From: Defluviitalea phaphyphila
GTDB lineage: Bacteria > Bacillota > Clostridia > Lachnospirales > Defluviitaleaceae
Direction of reading: 5' to 3'
Assembly (NCBI RefSeq): GCF_001466305.1
Contig: NZ_JWID01000001.1
Location: forward strand, 182,085-246,084
Length of the DNA stretch: 64,000 nt
Shown here: piece after piece, positions 46,097 through 55,468 of the stretch
Position numbering within the stretch: position 1 is the stretch's first letter
How the letters are laid out: each line of letters starts with the position of its first letter
Translations under genes and position numbers: made by a program
The notes under the pieces: model-generated
Databases searched by the model: none
Seen by the model: only the letters and a program-made list of their open reading frames with translations
Told to the model about the DNA's origin: nothing

Positions 46097-46178
46097 AAAA
46101 ATCCGAAGAAACCATACTATGATAATCTTATTATCAAAATGACACTAAGATTATCACCTTAATTTCTCCGGATTATTA
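46097..46178 (-). terminator. Long two-tier hairpin after the pdxA2 gene
   Basis: Outer arms AATCCGAAGAAA / TTTCTCCGGATT and an inner perfect stem GATAATCTTA / TAAGATTATC (46121-46130 / 46146-46155). On the minus strand it ends in a T-run, so it can terminate the operon; the 80-base nested form is longer than needed. Confidence 0.6.
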
Positions 46179-46231
46179 TTAAAATACGTAGCTAATCTTT
46201 ATATAATTATTTATATAATTATTTATATAAT

Positions 46232-47248
46232 TTATTTCTTCTTGTAATTCTGTCTATATTTTAAACCATACTTTGCCGCTAAACGTATAGCTTCTGCCAT
46301 ACTTACTTCACTTGCAATACCTTTACCAGCAATATCAAAAGCTGTCCCATGATCCACTGAAGTTCTTAAAAAAGGCATGCCTACTGTTAAAGAAATAGTT
46401 CTTTCAAAATCCAAAGTTTTAGTAGCAATATGTCCTTGATCATGATATAAAGATAAGACTGCATCATAACGTCCCTGAAGAGCTAAGTGAAATACAGAAT
46501 CTGCACCTATAGGGCCAACTACTAAGTACCCTTTTTCAGATGCTTCTTTAATAGCTGGAATAACCTCATTTACTTCTTCCATACCAAATAAGCCCTCTTC
46601 ACCACTATGAGGATTTAACCCTGCAACAGCAATTTTTGGATTTTCTACTCCAAGCTTTATAAGTTCTGCTGTACAACGTTCAATATAATCTAGAAGCCTC
46701 TCTTTTGTAACCATATCGCACGCTTTTCTTAGGGAAACATGCCGACTTAAAAAGAATACCCTCATTCCCCTTACTTCAAACATTGTTAAAGGGTCATGTG
46801 TATTTGTTAATCCTGCAAATATTTCAGTATGCCCTATATATGGTACTCCTGCTTTTTTTAGTGACTTTTTATTTATTGTACTTGTAGCAACTACATCGAT
46901 TTTCCCCTCTAAAGCTAACTGAATACATTTTTCTATATATTCATAGGCTGCTCGTCCACACATTGCCTGTTCTTGACCCATTTGCAACTTATCAATATCC
47001 ACATTCTTTAAATCAATAATATCAATAGTTCCCGGAATATATAATCCTTCTTCAGGTGTGTTAACTATATTTATTTTTGCAGTAATATTACAAAATTCAC
47101 ATGCATATTTTACAACATTTACATCACCTACTACAATTGGTCTTCCCACATCATACAAGTCTTTATTCATCAAACTTTTTACAACTATCTCTGGCCCAAT
47201 ACCTGCTGGGTCTCCAATAGGAATCCCTATTAGCGGTTTATTATTCAT
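46232..47248 (-). CDS. PdxA2-type 4-phospho-D-threonate/erythronate dehydrogenase
   Basis: A 338-aa PdxA-family dehydrogenase/decarboxylase. It has [20 protein letters not shown] at the N terminus, [12 protein letters not shown] near residue 135, [17 protein letters not shown] near 208, SLYHDQGH near 265, and [14 protein letters not shown] near 305. Next to a DUF1537 kinase it is expected to be PdxA2, which oxidises 4-phospho-D-threonate or -erythronate to DHAP and CO2 and is not a pyridoxine enzyme. Its ATG overlaps the kinase stop by four bases. Confidence 0.9.
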   Translation of the reverse strand: MNNKPLIGIPIGDPAGIGPEIVVKSLMNKDLYDVGRPIVVGDVNVVKYACEFCNITAKINIVNTPEEGLYIPGTIDIIDLKNVDIDKLQMGQEQAMCGRAAYEYIEKCIQLALEGKIDVVATSTINKKSLKKAGVPYIGHTEIFAGLTNTHDPLTMFEVRGMRVFFLSRHVSLRKACDMVTKERLLDYIERCTAELIKLGVENPKIAVAGLNPHSGEEGLFGMEEVNEVIPAIKEASEKGYLVVGPIGADSVFHLALQGRYDAVLSLYHDQGHIATKTLDFERTISLTVGMPFLRTSVDHGTAFDIAGKGIASEVSMAEAIRLAAKYGLKYRQNYKKK

Positions 47249-48567
47249 ACATTTCTCTCCTTTACTGCTATTCTTTCCATTAAATAATCTACAACTTTAA
47301 CTAATCCATCTTCTTCTCCGATCATACCACCTTTTGTTATAACATCTAAAATTGCACCTTTTTCATTTATTAAAGTACCAGATACTGCTAGAGGATAAAC
47401 TTCTCCTTCAATCTCTAATGCTTCCGAATTAAAGCTATTAGCAATTGCTAAAGTAGTATCTCCACCGCTCGAAAACAGTCCTTTAAATCTTTTATCTTCA
47501 TTGATAAGACATTTAGTTATTTGAGCTAAAACATTATTTATTCTTTTAGATATAGATTCTACAGTTACATTTAATCTTTTGGCTTCTTTCTTTAAATCTA
47601 CATGATATTCTCCTTTTAAATCTGTTGTTGTTAAGCATACTAATGAATATTGGTCTAACTTATTTTTTATACTATTTACTATTTCTTGTATTATTTGTTC
47701 ATCAGAATTAGCATATAACATTTCTTTTACATCTAGTTTTTGATATAAAACCTTTTTCTTATTCATCAAATAACAGATTTGGTCATGACTTAATTTTGTT
47801 ACACTTCCTATAGTTAATAATATTTTTGCTTTATTTTCTACACGTCCTTTTTCTTTTACACAACGTACAGTCTCTCTTATAAAAGGTCCAGGACATACAG
47901 TAAAATAAGGTATATTAAGTCCTGTTACTGCTGTTGCAACTTTTTTTATATGCTCATCTGTCATTGAATCAAAAATAATAATTTTTGCACCACTATTAAT
48001 ATTTTTATTAATTTCTGAAACCAAATAGTCATACCCAGTTTCTATTACATCGATACAAATTTGAGCTGTTTTTCTTTTACTTTGAATATTCACAATTTTT
48101 CTAACATTAGATTCATAAACTGGACTTTTAGGGTCTTTAGCTACATCTGTATTTTGCAATATAACTCCTTCTACTAAAGAAAACCCTCCCAAACATTTTC
48201 TATCAGATTTCGGATATGCTGGTATAACAAATGCCACATAATTCTCACCTAACGCATCCATCATACCATCTATTTCAGCTCCTATATTTCCCCTTAAAGT
48301 GCTATCTATCCTTTTATTAAATAAAAAATTTCCATAATTTTTAAGTATCTTTGTTGTTTTATAAACCTTATCATATGCAATTTGCGGCTCATCACCTCTA
48401 CTATCTGTAGATATGACGATACCATCATAGTCTTTAATTATATTTTCCCATTTTACTTTATCCGTATCTGATAAAATAGTTAATACTTTTTCTCCAAGAT
48501 TTTTTAGCAATACTCCAGTAGCATTTGCTCCTGTTAAATCATCTGCAATTACAATTGTAGAAAGCAT
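47245..48567 (-). CDS. Four-carbon acid sugar kinase (DUF1537; DtnK/OtnK type)
   Basis: A 440-aa kinase. The N-terminal domain has [16 protein letters not shown] near residue 6 and [16 protein letters not shown] near 82-97. The C-terminal nucleotide-binding domain has [18 protein letters not shown] near 362 and [12 protein letters not shown] near 405. DUF1537 kinases phosphorylate D-threonate, L-threonate or D-erythronate at O4. Coupled to PdxA2 in the next gene. TAGGAGG precedes the ATG. Confidence 0.9.
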   Translation of the reverse strand: MLSTIVIADDLTGANATGVLLKNLGEKVLTILSDTDKVKWENIIKDYDGIVISTDSRGDEPQIAYDKVYKTTKILKNYGNFLFNKRIDSTLRGNIGAEIDGMMDALGENYVAFVIPAYPKSDRKCLGGFSLVEGVILQNTDVAKDPKSPVYESNVRKIVNIQSKRKTAQICIDVIETGYDYLVSEINKNINSGAKIIIFDSMTDEHIKKVATAVTGLNIPYFTVCPGPFIRETVRCVKEKGRVENKAKILLTIGSVTKLSHDQICYLMNKKKVLYQKLDVKEMLYANSDEQIIQEIVNSIKNKLDQYSLVCLTTTDLKGEYHVDLKKEAKRLNVTVESISKRINNVLAQITKCLINEDKRFKGLFSSGGDTTLAIANSFNSEALEIEGEVYPLAVSGTLINEKGAILDVITKGGMIGEEDGLVKVVDYLMERIAVKERNV

Positions 48568-48569
48568 TC

Positions 48570-49334
48570 TTATCCTCCTATTAATCGAACTTCTACTCCT
48601 TTTTCTTTCAACTCTTTCATAAATTCATTGTTAAAAACTTTATTTGTAATTATTACATCAAAATCTTTTATATGAGCAATTTTTACAAGTGACTTTACTC
48701 CAAATTTCGATTCATCCACAAGCAAAACACTTTTATCCGCTAGTTCAATTAATTTTGATTTTAATTTAGCCTTTTCAAATGTAGGTGTAGTTAAATAATA
48801 TTGATTTGTTATAGCTGATCCCCCTAAAAAAGCATAATCAATATTAATACGTTCAATAAATGTGTTCCACTCAACAGATAATACGGCGCCTGTTTTCTTT
48901 TCTAGTTTTCCACCTAAAAAATGAACTTCATTTTCAGTACGATATAATAATGATGCAATTTTCAAATCCCCCGTAATAATAACTAAATCATTTCTATTTT
49001 TTAATATATTTGCAAGTTCATATGTTGTAGTACCTGCATCAAGAAAAATTGTAGAAGGTCCTTTTATTAATTCACTAGCTGATTGTGCAATTTTTTTCTT
49101 AATCTCGATATTTTTTTCTTTTTTAACATCATATTCTTCTTCAAAATATAAACTCGTAGACAATACTGCTCCTCCATGGGTTCTTTTTAGTAAATCTTCC
49201 GCCTCTAACTTATCCAAATCTCTACGAACTGTCATAGGGGTTACATTCATTTCTTTAGCTAATTCTTCTACTTTAACACTTCCATTCAAATTCAGTTTAT
49301 CCATAATATATTTTCTTCTTTCTATTGGTAACAT
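48570..49334 (-). CDS. DeoR family transcriptional repressor
   Basis: A 254-aa regulator. The DeoR helix-turn-helix has MLPIERRKYIMDKLNLNGSV at the start and VTPMTVRRDLDKLEAEDLLKRTHGGAV near residues 31-57. The DeoRC sugar-phosphate sensor domain has IFLDAGTTTYELA near 95 and DYAFLGGSA near 165. A longer frame begins 48 bases earlier, but the promoter's -10 (49381-49386) would lie inside it, so the start at 49334 with GGAGG is correct. It probably represses its own operon, the 53-kb operon and the GntP gene; the inducer would be a sugar phosphate of the pathway. Confidence 0.92.
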   Translation of the reverse strand: MLPIERRKYIMDKLNLNGSVKVEELAKEMNVTPMTVRRDLDKLEAEDLLKRTHGGAVLSTSLYFEEEYDVKKEKNIEIKKKIAQSASELIKGPSTIFLDAGTTTYELANILKNRNDLVIITGDLKIASLLYRTENEVHFLGGKLEKKTGAVLSVEWNTFIERINIDYAFLGGSAITNQYYLTTPTFEKAKLKSKLIELADKSVLLVDESKFGVKSLVKIAHIKDFDVIITNKVFNNEFMKELKEKGVEVRLIGG

Positions 49335-49345
49335 AGGTAACCTCC

Positions 49346-49409
49346 GTATTTGTTCATTTTTGTTTATTAATATTGGTTTCATTATATGTTTTTATAATTC
49401 TTTTGTCAA
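49346..49409 (-). promoter_or_regulatory. Promoter of the DeoR-kinase-pdxA2 transcript with operator-like tract
   Basis: TTGACA (49404-49409), 17-bp spacer, TATAAT (49381-49386). AAACAAAAATGAACAAA follows at the start site (about 49350-49366), similar to the A/C-rich tracts at the other two promoters. Confidence 0.7.
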
Positions 49410-49480
49410 ATAAACAAAATTCTTGTAATTAAAGGTTATAAATATTGTAAAAAAGATAAAACTGAATTTGAATGAAAAAA

Positions 49481-50998
49481 TTATATTGGTTCAGTAAAAA
49501 AACGAAAAACATCCATTTCATTTAATGCGTAATAGAGTATTTTTTTTCTCTTTTTTAGTTTCATATACTTCATTACATTCTTTGCTTGAACATGATATGT
49601 TACTGGCTTTTCTACATTTGCACTTTCAAATGCTTCTTTATAAGATTTAAAATATCCAAGAGTTACTGCAGCTGACATAAAAGCTCCTAAAGAACTTGCT
49701 TCACTATTTTTATATTTTTCTACTCTCTTATTATATGCATCTGCTTGTATTTGATTATACGTATCAAAATTAGTTAATCCTCCAGCTACACTTACCGCAT
49801 CTACTCTTCCAATCAAACTAGCAATTATATCAATATTTTGTGCATTTTCTAATACAATCCCTTCTAATATGGCACGTGCTATATCCCCTTTTGTAGTATT
49901 TAAATTTAAATTATATATCATACCTTTTGATAGAGGATTCCAGTATGGTGCAGCACTTCCTTTAAAATGAGGCAAAACAACAACTCCATTTGCTCCTACA
50001 GGTGAATTAGCTGCTGCCTCATTAATTTTTTCATAAGAATTTAACTCATCATCAAAAAACTCTGAATTAAACCATCGATATATAGTCCCAGATGTTAAAA
50101 GCCCTGCTTCTACAATCCATTTCCCTGGAATTGCTGAAGCACTACATAATGTTCTCATTCTTGAATCAAAAACTGGTTTGTCAGAATATGCTATTACAAA
50201 AGAACCTGTCCCTGTATTAGCTTCAACTCTTCCAGGTTCTAAAACATTTAATCCCAGTGCAGCACACTGTTGATCACCACCTGCTATAATAACTGGCGTA
50301 CCTGAAGCTAACTTTAATTGCTCTGCTACTTCAGGTAATACATCGCCTACAATTGAACCAGGTTTAACTAAATCACATAACAAACTTTTATCTATGCCGA
50401 ACTGCTCAATTAATTCATCATCCCATTTAAATGATGACAAATCCATTAGTAGGGTTCTACACGCTTGAGAATGATCTGTTACATATCTACCAGTTAATAA
50501 ATAAATTATATAATCCTGAATCCCCAGCATTTTATAAGTTACACAATATAATTCGGGTTCATTCTCTTTTATCCATAAAATCTTTGGTACTACAAAATAC
50601 GGGTCTATCTTGATTCCTGTCTTTAGATATATTTTTTTAATATCAAATTCTTCTTTCATCCTTTGGCTAATAGCATAACTCCTTTTATCTTGCCACATTA
50701 TAGCATTATATAATGGTTTTCCATTAACATCTACAGGAATTACTGATGCCCTTTGGGAAGTTACTGAAACTCCTACTACTCTTTTTGGATCTCCATTATA
50801 TTTCCCCATAACTTCAATAATAGTTTCATAAAGTGCTACTTTAAAATCTCTGGGATCTTGTTCTACAAATCCATTTTCATAGAAAGTTGGATTATACAAT
50901 CTTGAACTAGTATATTTTTTATGACCATTTATATCATATAGAATGCTACGCATACTAGACGTACCAACATCAATTGTTAAAATATATTTATCGTCCAT
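49481..50998 (-). CDS. FGGY-family carbohydrate kinase
   Basis: A 505-aa sugar kinase. The FGGY_N domain has ILTIDVGTSSMRSILYD near residue 6 and VTSQRASVIPVD and IMWQDKRS near 80-105. The FGGY_C domain has ANTGTGSFVIAYSD near 265 and VAGGLTNFDTYNQIQAD near 405. It resembles the xylulose/AI-2 kinase branch. It lies between a class II aldolase and the DeoR gene. The product, probably a ketose phosphate, would be cut by the aldolase. Exact sugar unknown. Confidence 0.88.
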   Translation of the reverse strand: MDDKYILTIDVGTSSMRSILYDINGHKKYTSSRLYNPTFYENGFVEQDPRDFKVALYETIIEVMGKYNGDPKRVVGVSVTSQRASVIPVDVNGKPLYNAIMWQDKRSYAISQRMKEEFDIKKIYLKTGIKIDPYFVVPKILWIKENEPELYCVTYKMLGIQDYIIYLLTGRYVTDHSQACRTLLMDLSSFKWDDELIEQFGIDKSLLCDLVKPGSIVGDVLPEVAEQLKLASGTPVIIAGGDQQCAALGLNVLEPGRVEANTGTGSFVIAYSDKPVFDSRMRTLCSASAIPGKWIVEAGLLTSGTIYRWFNSEFFDDELNSYEKINEAAANSPVGANGVVVLPHFKGSAAPYWNPLSKGMIYNLNLNTTKGDIARAILEGIVLENAQNIDIIASLIGRVDAVSVAGGLTNFDTYNQIQADAYNKRVEKYKNSEASSLGAFMSAAVTLGYFKSYKEAFESANVEKPVTYHVQAKNVMKYMKLKKRKKILYYALNEMDVFRFFTEPI

Positions 50999-51019
50999 AT
51001 TTACACACCACCCTGGTAT

Positions 51020-51868
51020 TTACGACCTCACACTATAAAACAATTGAGAATATTTTAAGACCACTTCCTTAACAGCTTCTTTAGCTAATAAACTAACTTT
51101 AGAAAAATGATATTTTTCCTCTTTAGCAAGTTTATCTCTTATTTGATTTACCACATTTACTGAAATCTCTGTATTAACATTTATTTTAGTTATACCATTC
51201 TTAATACATTCTTTAATTACATCTTCCGGTGTCCCTGACCCTCCATGTAAAACTAAAGGAGTATCTCCAACTTTTTCATTTATTTTTTTTAGAACATTTA
51301 CATTTACTTTAGGAACACCTTTGTACATACCATGAACTGTTCCTATAGAAACTGCTAATGCGTCTACTCCTGTTTCTTCAATAAATTGTTTTGCTTGTTC
51401 AGGGTCAGTGTAAATTTGTTCCGCTCCTTCTTCATTTGAAAACTCTCCTAAAGCCAAAGACCCCAATTCAGCTTCAACAGAAACATTTGCTGCATGAGCT
51501 ATATCAACAACTTTTTTCGTTTTCATTATATTTTCTACAAAATCTAAATCTGAACCATCATACATCACTGAAGTAAATCCTGCTTGTATGGCTTGTACAA
51601 TATGATCAATAGATTTACAATGATCTAAATGTATAGCTATAGGAACATCTTCACCTATTTTTTCTAATGATTTAACGATATCTACAAATTCTTCTGGATT
51701 TATATTATTAAGATAGTTTTCACCAAGTGCGATAATGCCCGGTACTTTCAATTTTTTTATTGCTTCAATTGCTCCTCTAATTGTTTCATAATTGTAACAA
51801 CTATATGACCCTATTGCATAACTATTTTCTTTTGCTTCATCAAGCAAACTTTTCAAATTTTTAAGCAT
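51020..51868 (-). CDS. Class II ketose-bisphosphate aldolase family protein
   Basis: A 282-aa zinc aldolase. Zinc ligands are seen in PIAIHLDHCKS near residue 77, EAELGSLALGE near 134, IGTVHGMYKG near 180 and VLHGGSGTPED near 210. The family includes fructose-1,6-, tagatose-1,6- and 5-deoxy-2-ketogluconate-phosphate aldolases. The neighbour kinase and dehydrogenase suggest a specialised sugar-acid route yielding DHAP. The start overlaps the end of the dehydrogenase gene by eight bases. Confidence 0.88.
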   Translation of the reverse strand: MLKNLKSLLDEAKENSYAIGSYSCYNYETIRGAIEAIKKLKVPGIIALGENYLNNINPEEFVDIVKSLEKIGEDVPIAIHLDHCKSIDHIVQAIQAGFTSVMYDGSDLDFVENIMKTKKVVDIAHAANVSVEAELGSLALGEFSNEEGAEQIYTDPEQAKQFIEETGVDALAVSIGTVHGMYKGVPKVNVNVLKKINEKVGDTPLVLHGGSGTPEDVIKECIKNGITKINVNTEISVNVVNQIRDKLAKEEKYHFSKVSLLAKEAVKEVVLKYSQLFYSVRS

Positions 51869-52961
51869 TATTTCGTACCCCCTCTAACCATTTTTTTAAC
51901 TCTTCATTTTCTAAAACTTCGGGGTTAACAATGAATTTTGCTTCTTCGCCTTTAAGAAATCTTCTAATATCTTCCATTAATAACTCTGGAGATTTTGTTA
52001 AGGTTTCAGTGGTTGTTCCTGCAATATGAGTTGTTAAAGTAACATTATCTAATTTTAGTAATGGATTATCTTGTCTTACTGGCTCATTAGGAAATACATC
52101 AATACCTGCTCCAGCAATACGTTTATTAGCAAGTGCATCTACTAATGCGTCTTGGTCTACCAAACCTGCTCTTGCAGTATTAATAAGTACTGCTGTTTTT
52201 TTCATTAAACTTATTTCTTTTGCAGAAACGAAATTTCTTGTAGCTTCGCACATTCTTAAGTGTAAACTTATATAATCAGATTCTTTAAAAAGTGTTTCCT
52301 TATCTACAGGGATACATCCTGCTTCACGAATAATATCATCATCAACAAATGGGTCATATACTAATCTTTCACAATCCCAACCAGACATCTTTTTAGCAAA
52401 CAATCTTCCTATATAACCAAATCCTGCTATCCCCACTTTTTTACCTTTAATTTGAGGTATAAAATCAATATTTGAAAATTCTTTTCGCCATCCTCCATTT
52501 ACAATGGAATAATGAGCTCTTGCAATATTTCTTGATTCAGCTAAAAGAAGTCCTACTGCAAAATCAGATACTGCTTCCGCATTTCTTCCCATAACATTAA
52601 ATACTAATACTCCACGTTTTGTTGCTTCTTCAACATTTACATTTTCAAGTCCAGCTCTACAAACTCCTGCAATTTTAAGGTTTGGCATTGCATCAAACAC
52701 CTTTGTAAAAATCGGAACAAAAAGTCCTAATAACATAGAAGCATCTTTTCCTTCTGATTCTATAACTTCTGGAACTACTTCAATTTCTGGACCTTGTTGT
52801 TCTACTTTTAATCGGCGGTCTTGAAGTTTGCTCCAATCACTCTCATAATATCCTGTAACATAAGATTCTACATAATCTCCTAATACTCTTGGCAATGGTT
52901 CTTCAAATAAAGCTGGAGGAATCATAGCATCTCCCACTAATAAAACTTTTTCTTTTTTCAT
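51861..52961 (-). CDS. D-2-hydroxyacid dehydrogenase family protein
   Basis: A 366-aa NAD-dependent D-isomer 2-hydroxyacid dehydrogenase. The Rossmann motif KKVGIAGFGYIGRLFAKKM is near residue 175, ARAGLVDQDALVDAL (catalytic Arg just before, at INTARAG) near 265, and the catalytic His in TTHIAGTTTETL near 315. First gene of the sugar-acid operon. Of two ATGs, the second (MKKEKVLL) has the right distance to AAAGGAG. Substrate probably a C4-C6 aldonic acid or its keto form. Confidence 0.87.
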   Translation of the reverse strand: MKKEKVLLVGDAMIPPALFEEPLPRVLGDYVESYVTGYYESDWSKLQDRRLKVEQQGPEIEVVPEVIESEGKDASMLLGLFVPIFTKVFDAMPNLKIAGVCRAGLENVNVEEATKRGVLVFNVMGRNAEAVSDFAVGLLLAESRNIARAHYSIVNGGWRKEFSNIDFIPQIKGKKVGIAGFGYIGRLFAKKMSGWDCERLVYDPFVDDDIIREAGCIPVDKETLFKESDYISLHLRMCEATRNFVSAKEISLMKKTAVLINTARAGLVDQDALVDALANKRIAGAGIDVFPNEPVRQDNPLLKLDNVTLTTHIAGTTTETLTKSPELLMEDIRRFLKGEEAKFIVNPEVLENEELKKWLEGVRNNA

Positions 52962-53004
52962 TTTCATTTCTCCTTTGCAATATTTTTATTTTTGTTATTT
53001 TTGT

Positions 53005-53059
53005 TGTTTGTTTTTGTTTGTTGTAAGTAAATATTAACACATATCGTTCGTATTGTCAA
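53005..53059 (-). promoter_or_regulatory. Promoter and operator-like tract of the sugar-acid operon
   Basis: TTGACA (53054-53059), 17-bp spacer, TAATAT (53031-53036), then an A/C-rich tract containing ACAAAAACAAACAA (about 53006-53019). It continues with more AACAA repeats toward the gene. Confidence 0.72.
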
Positions 53060-53164
53060 TAAAAAATAATAAAAAAGATAAAATACGAACTTTTTCAAAC
53101 ATCATTGATTTATTTTTTAGTTTCTTTATGCAAAAGTATATAATTAATCTCAACAATTATCTTA

Positions 53165-53193
53165 TTGACAAATTTAGCTACCTGTATTATTCT
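53165..53193 (+). promoter_or_regulatory. Probable upp promoter
   Basis: TTGACA (53165-53170), 17-bp spacer, TATTCT (53188-53193). The longer reading frame of upp begins at this point and so cannot be the translated start. Confidence 0.5.
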
Positions 53194-53233
53194 TTACAAG
53201 GTTGTAATAATACTTAAAAGGAGGTTAATATTA

Positions 53234-53866
53234 ATGTATAAAAATTTAAAGGTATTAAATCATCCACTGTTACAACATAAACTAACACTATTAAGAGATA
53301 AAAATACGAATTCAAAAGATTTTAGAGCTCTTGTAAAAGAAATTGCTATGTTAGAAGGCTATGAAGTAACAAGAGACCTCCCATTAGAAGATATCTCCAT
53401 CGAAACTCCCATCTGCAAAACTAAGTCAAGTGTCATTACTGGAAAAACTGTAGCTATTGTTCCCATTCTAAGAGCCGGACTCGGTATGGTTGATGGTTTA
53501 TTAAATCTTCTTCCTACCGCAAAAGTAGGGCATATCGGTTTATATCGTAACGAAGAAACACTTCATCCCGTTGAATATTACTGCAAACTCCCCTTAGATG
53601 TTGAACAAAGAACCGTTATTGTTACAGAACCAATGTTAGCCACAGGTGGGTCTGTTTTAGCAGCAATAAAATTATTAAAATCTCATGGCGTTAAAGACAT
53701 CAAAATTATGACTATATTATCTGCACAACAAGGAGTAGACGCTGTTCTAAAAGCTCATCCTGATATCGAACTATATACTTTAGCAATCGATAAAGAACTC
53801 GATGAAAATGGATATATCACTCCTGGATTAGGAGATGCTGGAGATAGAATCTTTGGTACAAAATAA
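53234..53866 (+). CDS. upp: Uracil phosphoribosyltransferase
   Basis: A 210-aa enzyme making UMP from uracil and PRPP. It has [19 protein letters not shown] at the N terminus, [18 protein letters not shown] near residue 77, the PRPP loop [16 protein letters not shown] near 135 and the C-terminal uracil-binding [14 protein letters not shown]. The usual DPMLATGGS has a Glu in place of Asp here, a conservative but unusual change. AAAAGGAGG sets the ATG; an in-frame start 69 bases earlier sits on the promoter. Monocistronic, with a terminator after it. Confidence 0.95.
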   Translation: MYKNLKVLNHPLLQHKLTLLRDKNTNSKDFRALVKEIAMLEGYEVTRDLPLEDISIETPICKTKSSVITGKTVAIVPILRAGLGMVDGLLNLLPTAKVGHIGLYRNEETLHPVEYYCKLPLDVEQRTVIVTEPMLATGGSVLAAIKLLKSHGVKDIKIMTILSAQQGVDAVLKAHPDIELYTLAIDKELDENGYITPGLGDAGDRIFGTK

Positions 53867-53937
53867 AAATTTTAACTAAAAACTTCAATCTTACTACAAT
53901 TTTAGTATTACCAAAAATCTATATTAAAATTAATATA

Positions 53938-53986
53938 AAAACTCCTTTCTAGTAGTACACAAATGATACCAGAAAGGAGCTTTTAT
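53938..53986. terminator. Terminator between upp and the MFS remnant
   Basis: AAAACTCCTTTCT / AGAAAGGAGCTTTT stem with a 20-base loop and A/T tracts. Can serve the converging units. Confidence 0.7.
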
Positions 53987-54031
53987 ATATTTAAAAGTAA
54001 TTATTCAAAAAGCTCTATATAATTAATATTT

Positions 54032-54528
54032 TTAATTACTCAATTTCATTGAAAATTTATATGCTTTTTGTACAACTATTGTTGAAATTAAAGCTATTAT
54101 AAACATTACTGTTCCTGCAACTATAAATATCTTGCTAATTCCAAAAGAATTTAATATTTTTCCATTAATAAATGTTCCAATACCTCCTCCTACAAACATA
54201 TTAAAAGATGCAAGAGACATGGCTGTTCCCCGTAACTTTGGCATAACTTCTTGAGCCGTTGTTACCAAAGTGGACTGCAAAGATAAACCAACAAGGAATA
54301 TAGTACTAACTACTTTCAACAAATTTCCATTGGTTAAAGCTTCTTTATATACTTTCGTAAAATTTAAACCAATGCTAATGTTACAGGGAAAATCCCTGCA
54401 TCAAATGCCCCAATATTAATTATCTTTGTTTTCCCATATCTATCTCCTAAAGGTCCAAAAATTATTGTAAATAATCCAAAAGAAAGCATATATGCCGTTA
54501 CAGATTTATTCCTTTTATCTTTACTCAT
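54032..54528 (-). pseudogene. MFS transporter pseudogene
   Basis: The N-terminal piece (54528 down) reads MSKDKRNKSVTAYMLSFGLF, then FGPLGDRYGKTKIINIGAF (MFS loop 2-3 motif), and stops after about 60 residues. After a deletion and frameshift, the C-terminal 96 residues follow in another frame, with VTTAQEVMPKLRGTAMSLASFNMFVGGGIGTFING. Helices 4-9 are gone. An intact MFS is about 400 aa, so this cannot be functional. Confidence 0.85.
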
Positions 54529-54580
54529 AATATTCTCCTTTCTTGTATATCTTAATATTTATATAATTAGATATATTGTT

Positions 54581-54614
54581 TTATATAAAATGCCCTACAA
54601 GGGCATTTTATATA
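54581..54614 (-). terminator. Terminator after the thioredoxin-like gene
   Basis: ATATAAAATGCCC / GGGCATTTTATAT perfect stem with a TACAA-type loop, four bases past the stop. Confidence 0.75.
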
Positions 54615-54617
54615 GCA

Positions 54618-54845
54618 TTATAAATATTGTTTTATATCTTCTACAGATGGAACTCTTCCCATAACTTTTACTTTCTCATCTACTACAAGAGCCGGTGTTT
54701 TCATAACACCATAAGCCATAATATCTTTAAAATCCTGTACCTTTTCAATAGTAGCTTCAATACCTAATTCCTTTACTGCTTCCCTAGCATTAGCCTCTAA
54801 TTTTTTACAATTAGCACATCCTGAACCTAAAATTTTAATTACCAT
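54618..54845 (-). CDS. Small thioredoxin-like redox protein
   Basis: A 75-aa minimal thioredoxin-fold protein of the TM0996/MTH895 group. The active site GSGCANCKKLE is at residues 7-17, the cis-proline segment YGVMKTPALVVDEKV near 50, and GRVPSVEDIKQYL at the end. It lies directly downstream of a two-gene permease; this trio is a recurring arrangement in Clostridia and may handle arsenic, selenium or thiol compounds. GAAGGAGG precedes the ATG. Confidence 0.9.
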   Translation of the reverse strand: MVIKILGSGCANCKKLEANAREAVKELGIEATIEKVQDFKDIMAYGVMKTPALVVDEKVKVMGRVPSVEDIKQYL

Positions 54846-54934
54846 AAATAAAAGCCTCCTTCATAAATTTATTCTATTATTATGGCAAAGTTTTTATATA
54901 CCATTTTCCATTCCTGTAATTTAAAAAGTTATCA

Positions 54935-55468
54935 CTAATCCATATTTTCAATTTTTTTATATATTTTTATTATTTCTTCTTTAGAAATTAATCTAGATAA
55001 CACATGAGCTATAATGATTATACCAGGAATATCTACTAATAATCTAGTTATGGCAAATTTAGCTCCCAAAGCTGATATTTCAAATAAAAACATGGGTATT
55101 TTTGTAGTAGACCATGCTCCAATAAATATAAGTACATTGCTAAATTTTGCTCCTTTTTTCATAAAAACTGCTGCCACCGGAAATGCGCCATAAAGGGGAC
55201 CTGCTGCTGCAGAACCTAAAATAATAGATAAAATTATACCTTTTATTCCAGAACCTTCCCCCATATATTTCACCATGGTTTCTCTTGGAACCCATGTATC
55301 TAATAATCCTAGAAGAATAAATATAGGTGGAATAACAAGAATCATTTGCTTAAAACTATCTCCTGCAACACTAAGGGCTTTTAACCCCATATTTTTATCT
55401 ATTAAAATAGTAATAACTATAACACATATAGTAATTAAAAAAAATCTATATTTTTTTATCAAATTCAT
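54935..55468 (-). CDS. Permease, second half (YraQ/ArsP-like)
   Basis: A 177-aa membrane protein with about five helices. LLGLLDTWVPRETMVKYMGEGSGIKGIILSIILGSAAAGPLYGAFPVA (residues 52-102) and the IFIGAWSTTKIPMFLFE segment match one half of DUF318/ArsP-type permeases. The ATG overlaps the end of the preceding permease gene by four bases, so the two halves are translated together and probably form one carrier. Confidence 0.8.
   Translation of the reverse strand: MNLIKKYRFFLITICVIVITILIDKNMGLKALSVAGDSFKQMILVIPPIFILLGLLDTWVPRETMVKYMGEGSGIKGIILSIILGSAAAGPLYGAFPVAAVFMKKGAKFSNVLIFIGAWSTTKIPMFLFEISALGAKFAITRLLVDIPGIIIIAHVLSRLISKEEIIKIYKKIENMD

Noticed and set aside
46232..47248. Vitamin B6 biosynthesis pdxA
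   Set aside because: The neighbour is a DUF1537 kinase in a sugar-acid operon, which marks the catabolic PdxA2 branch.
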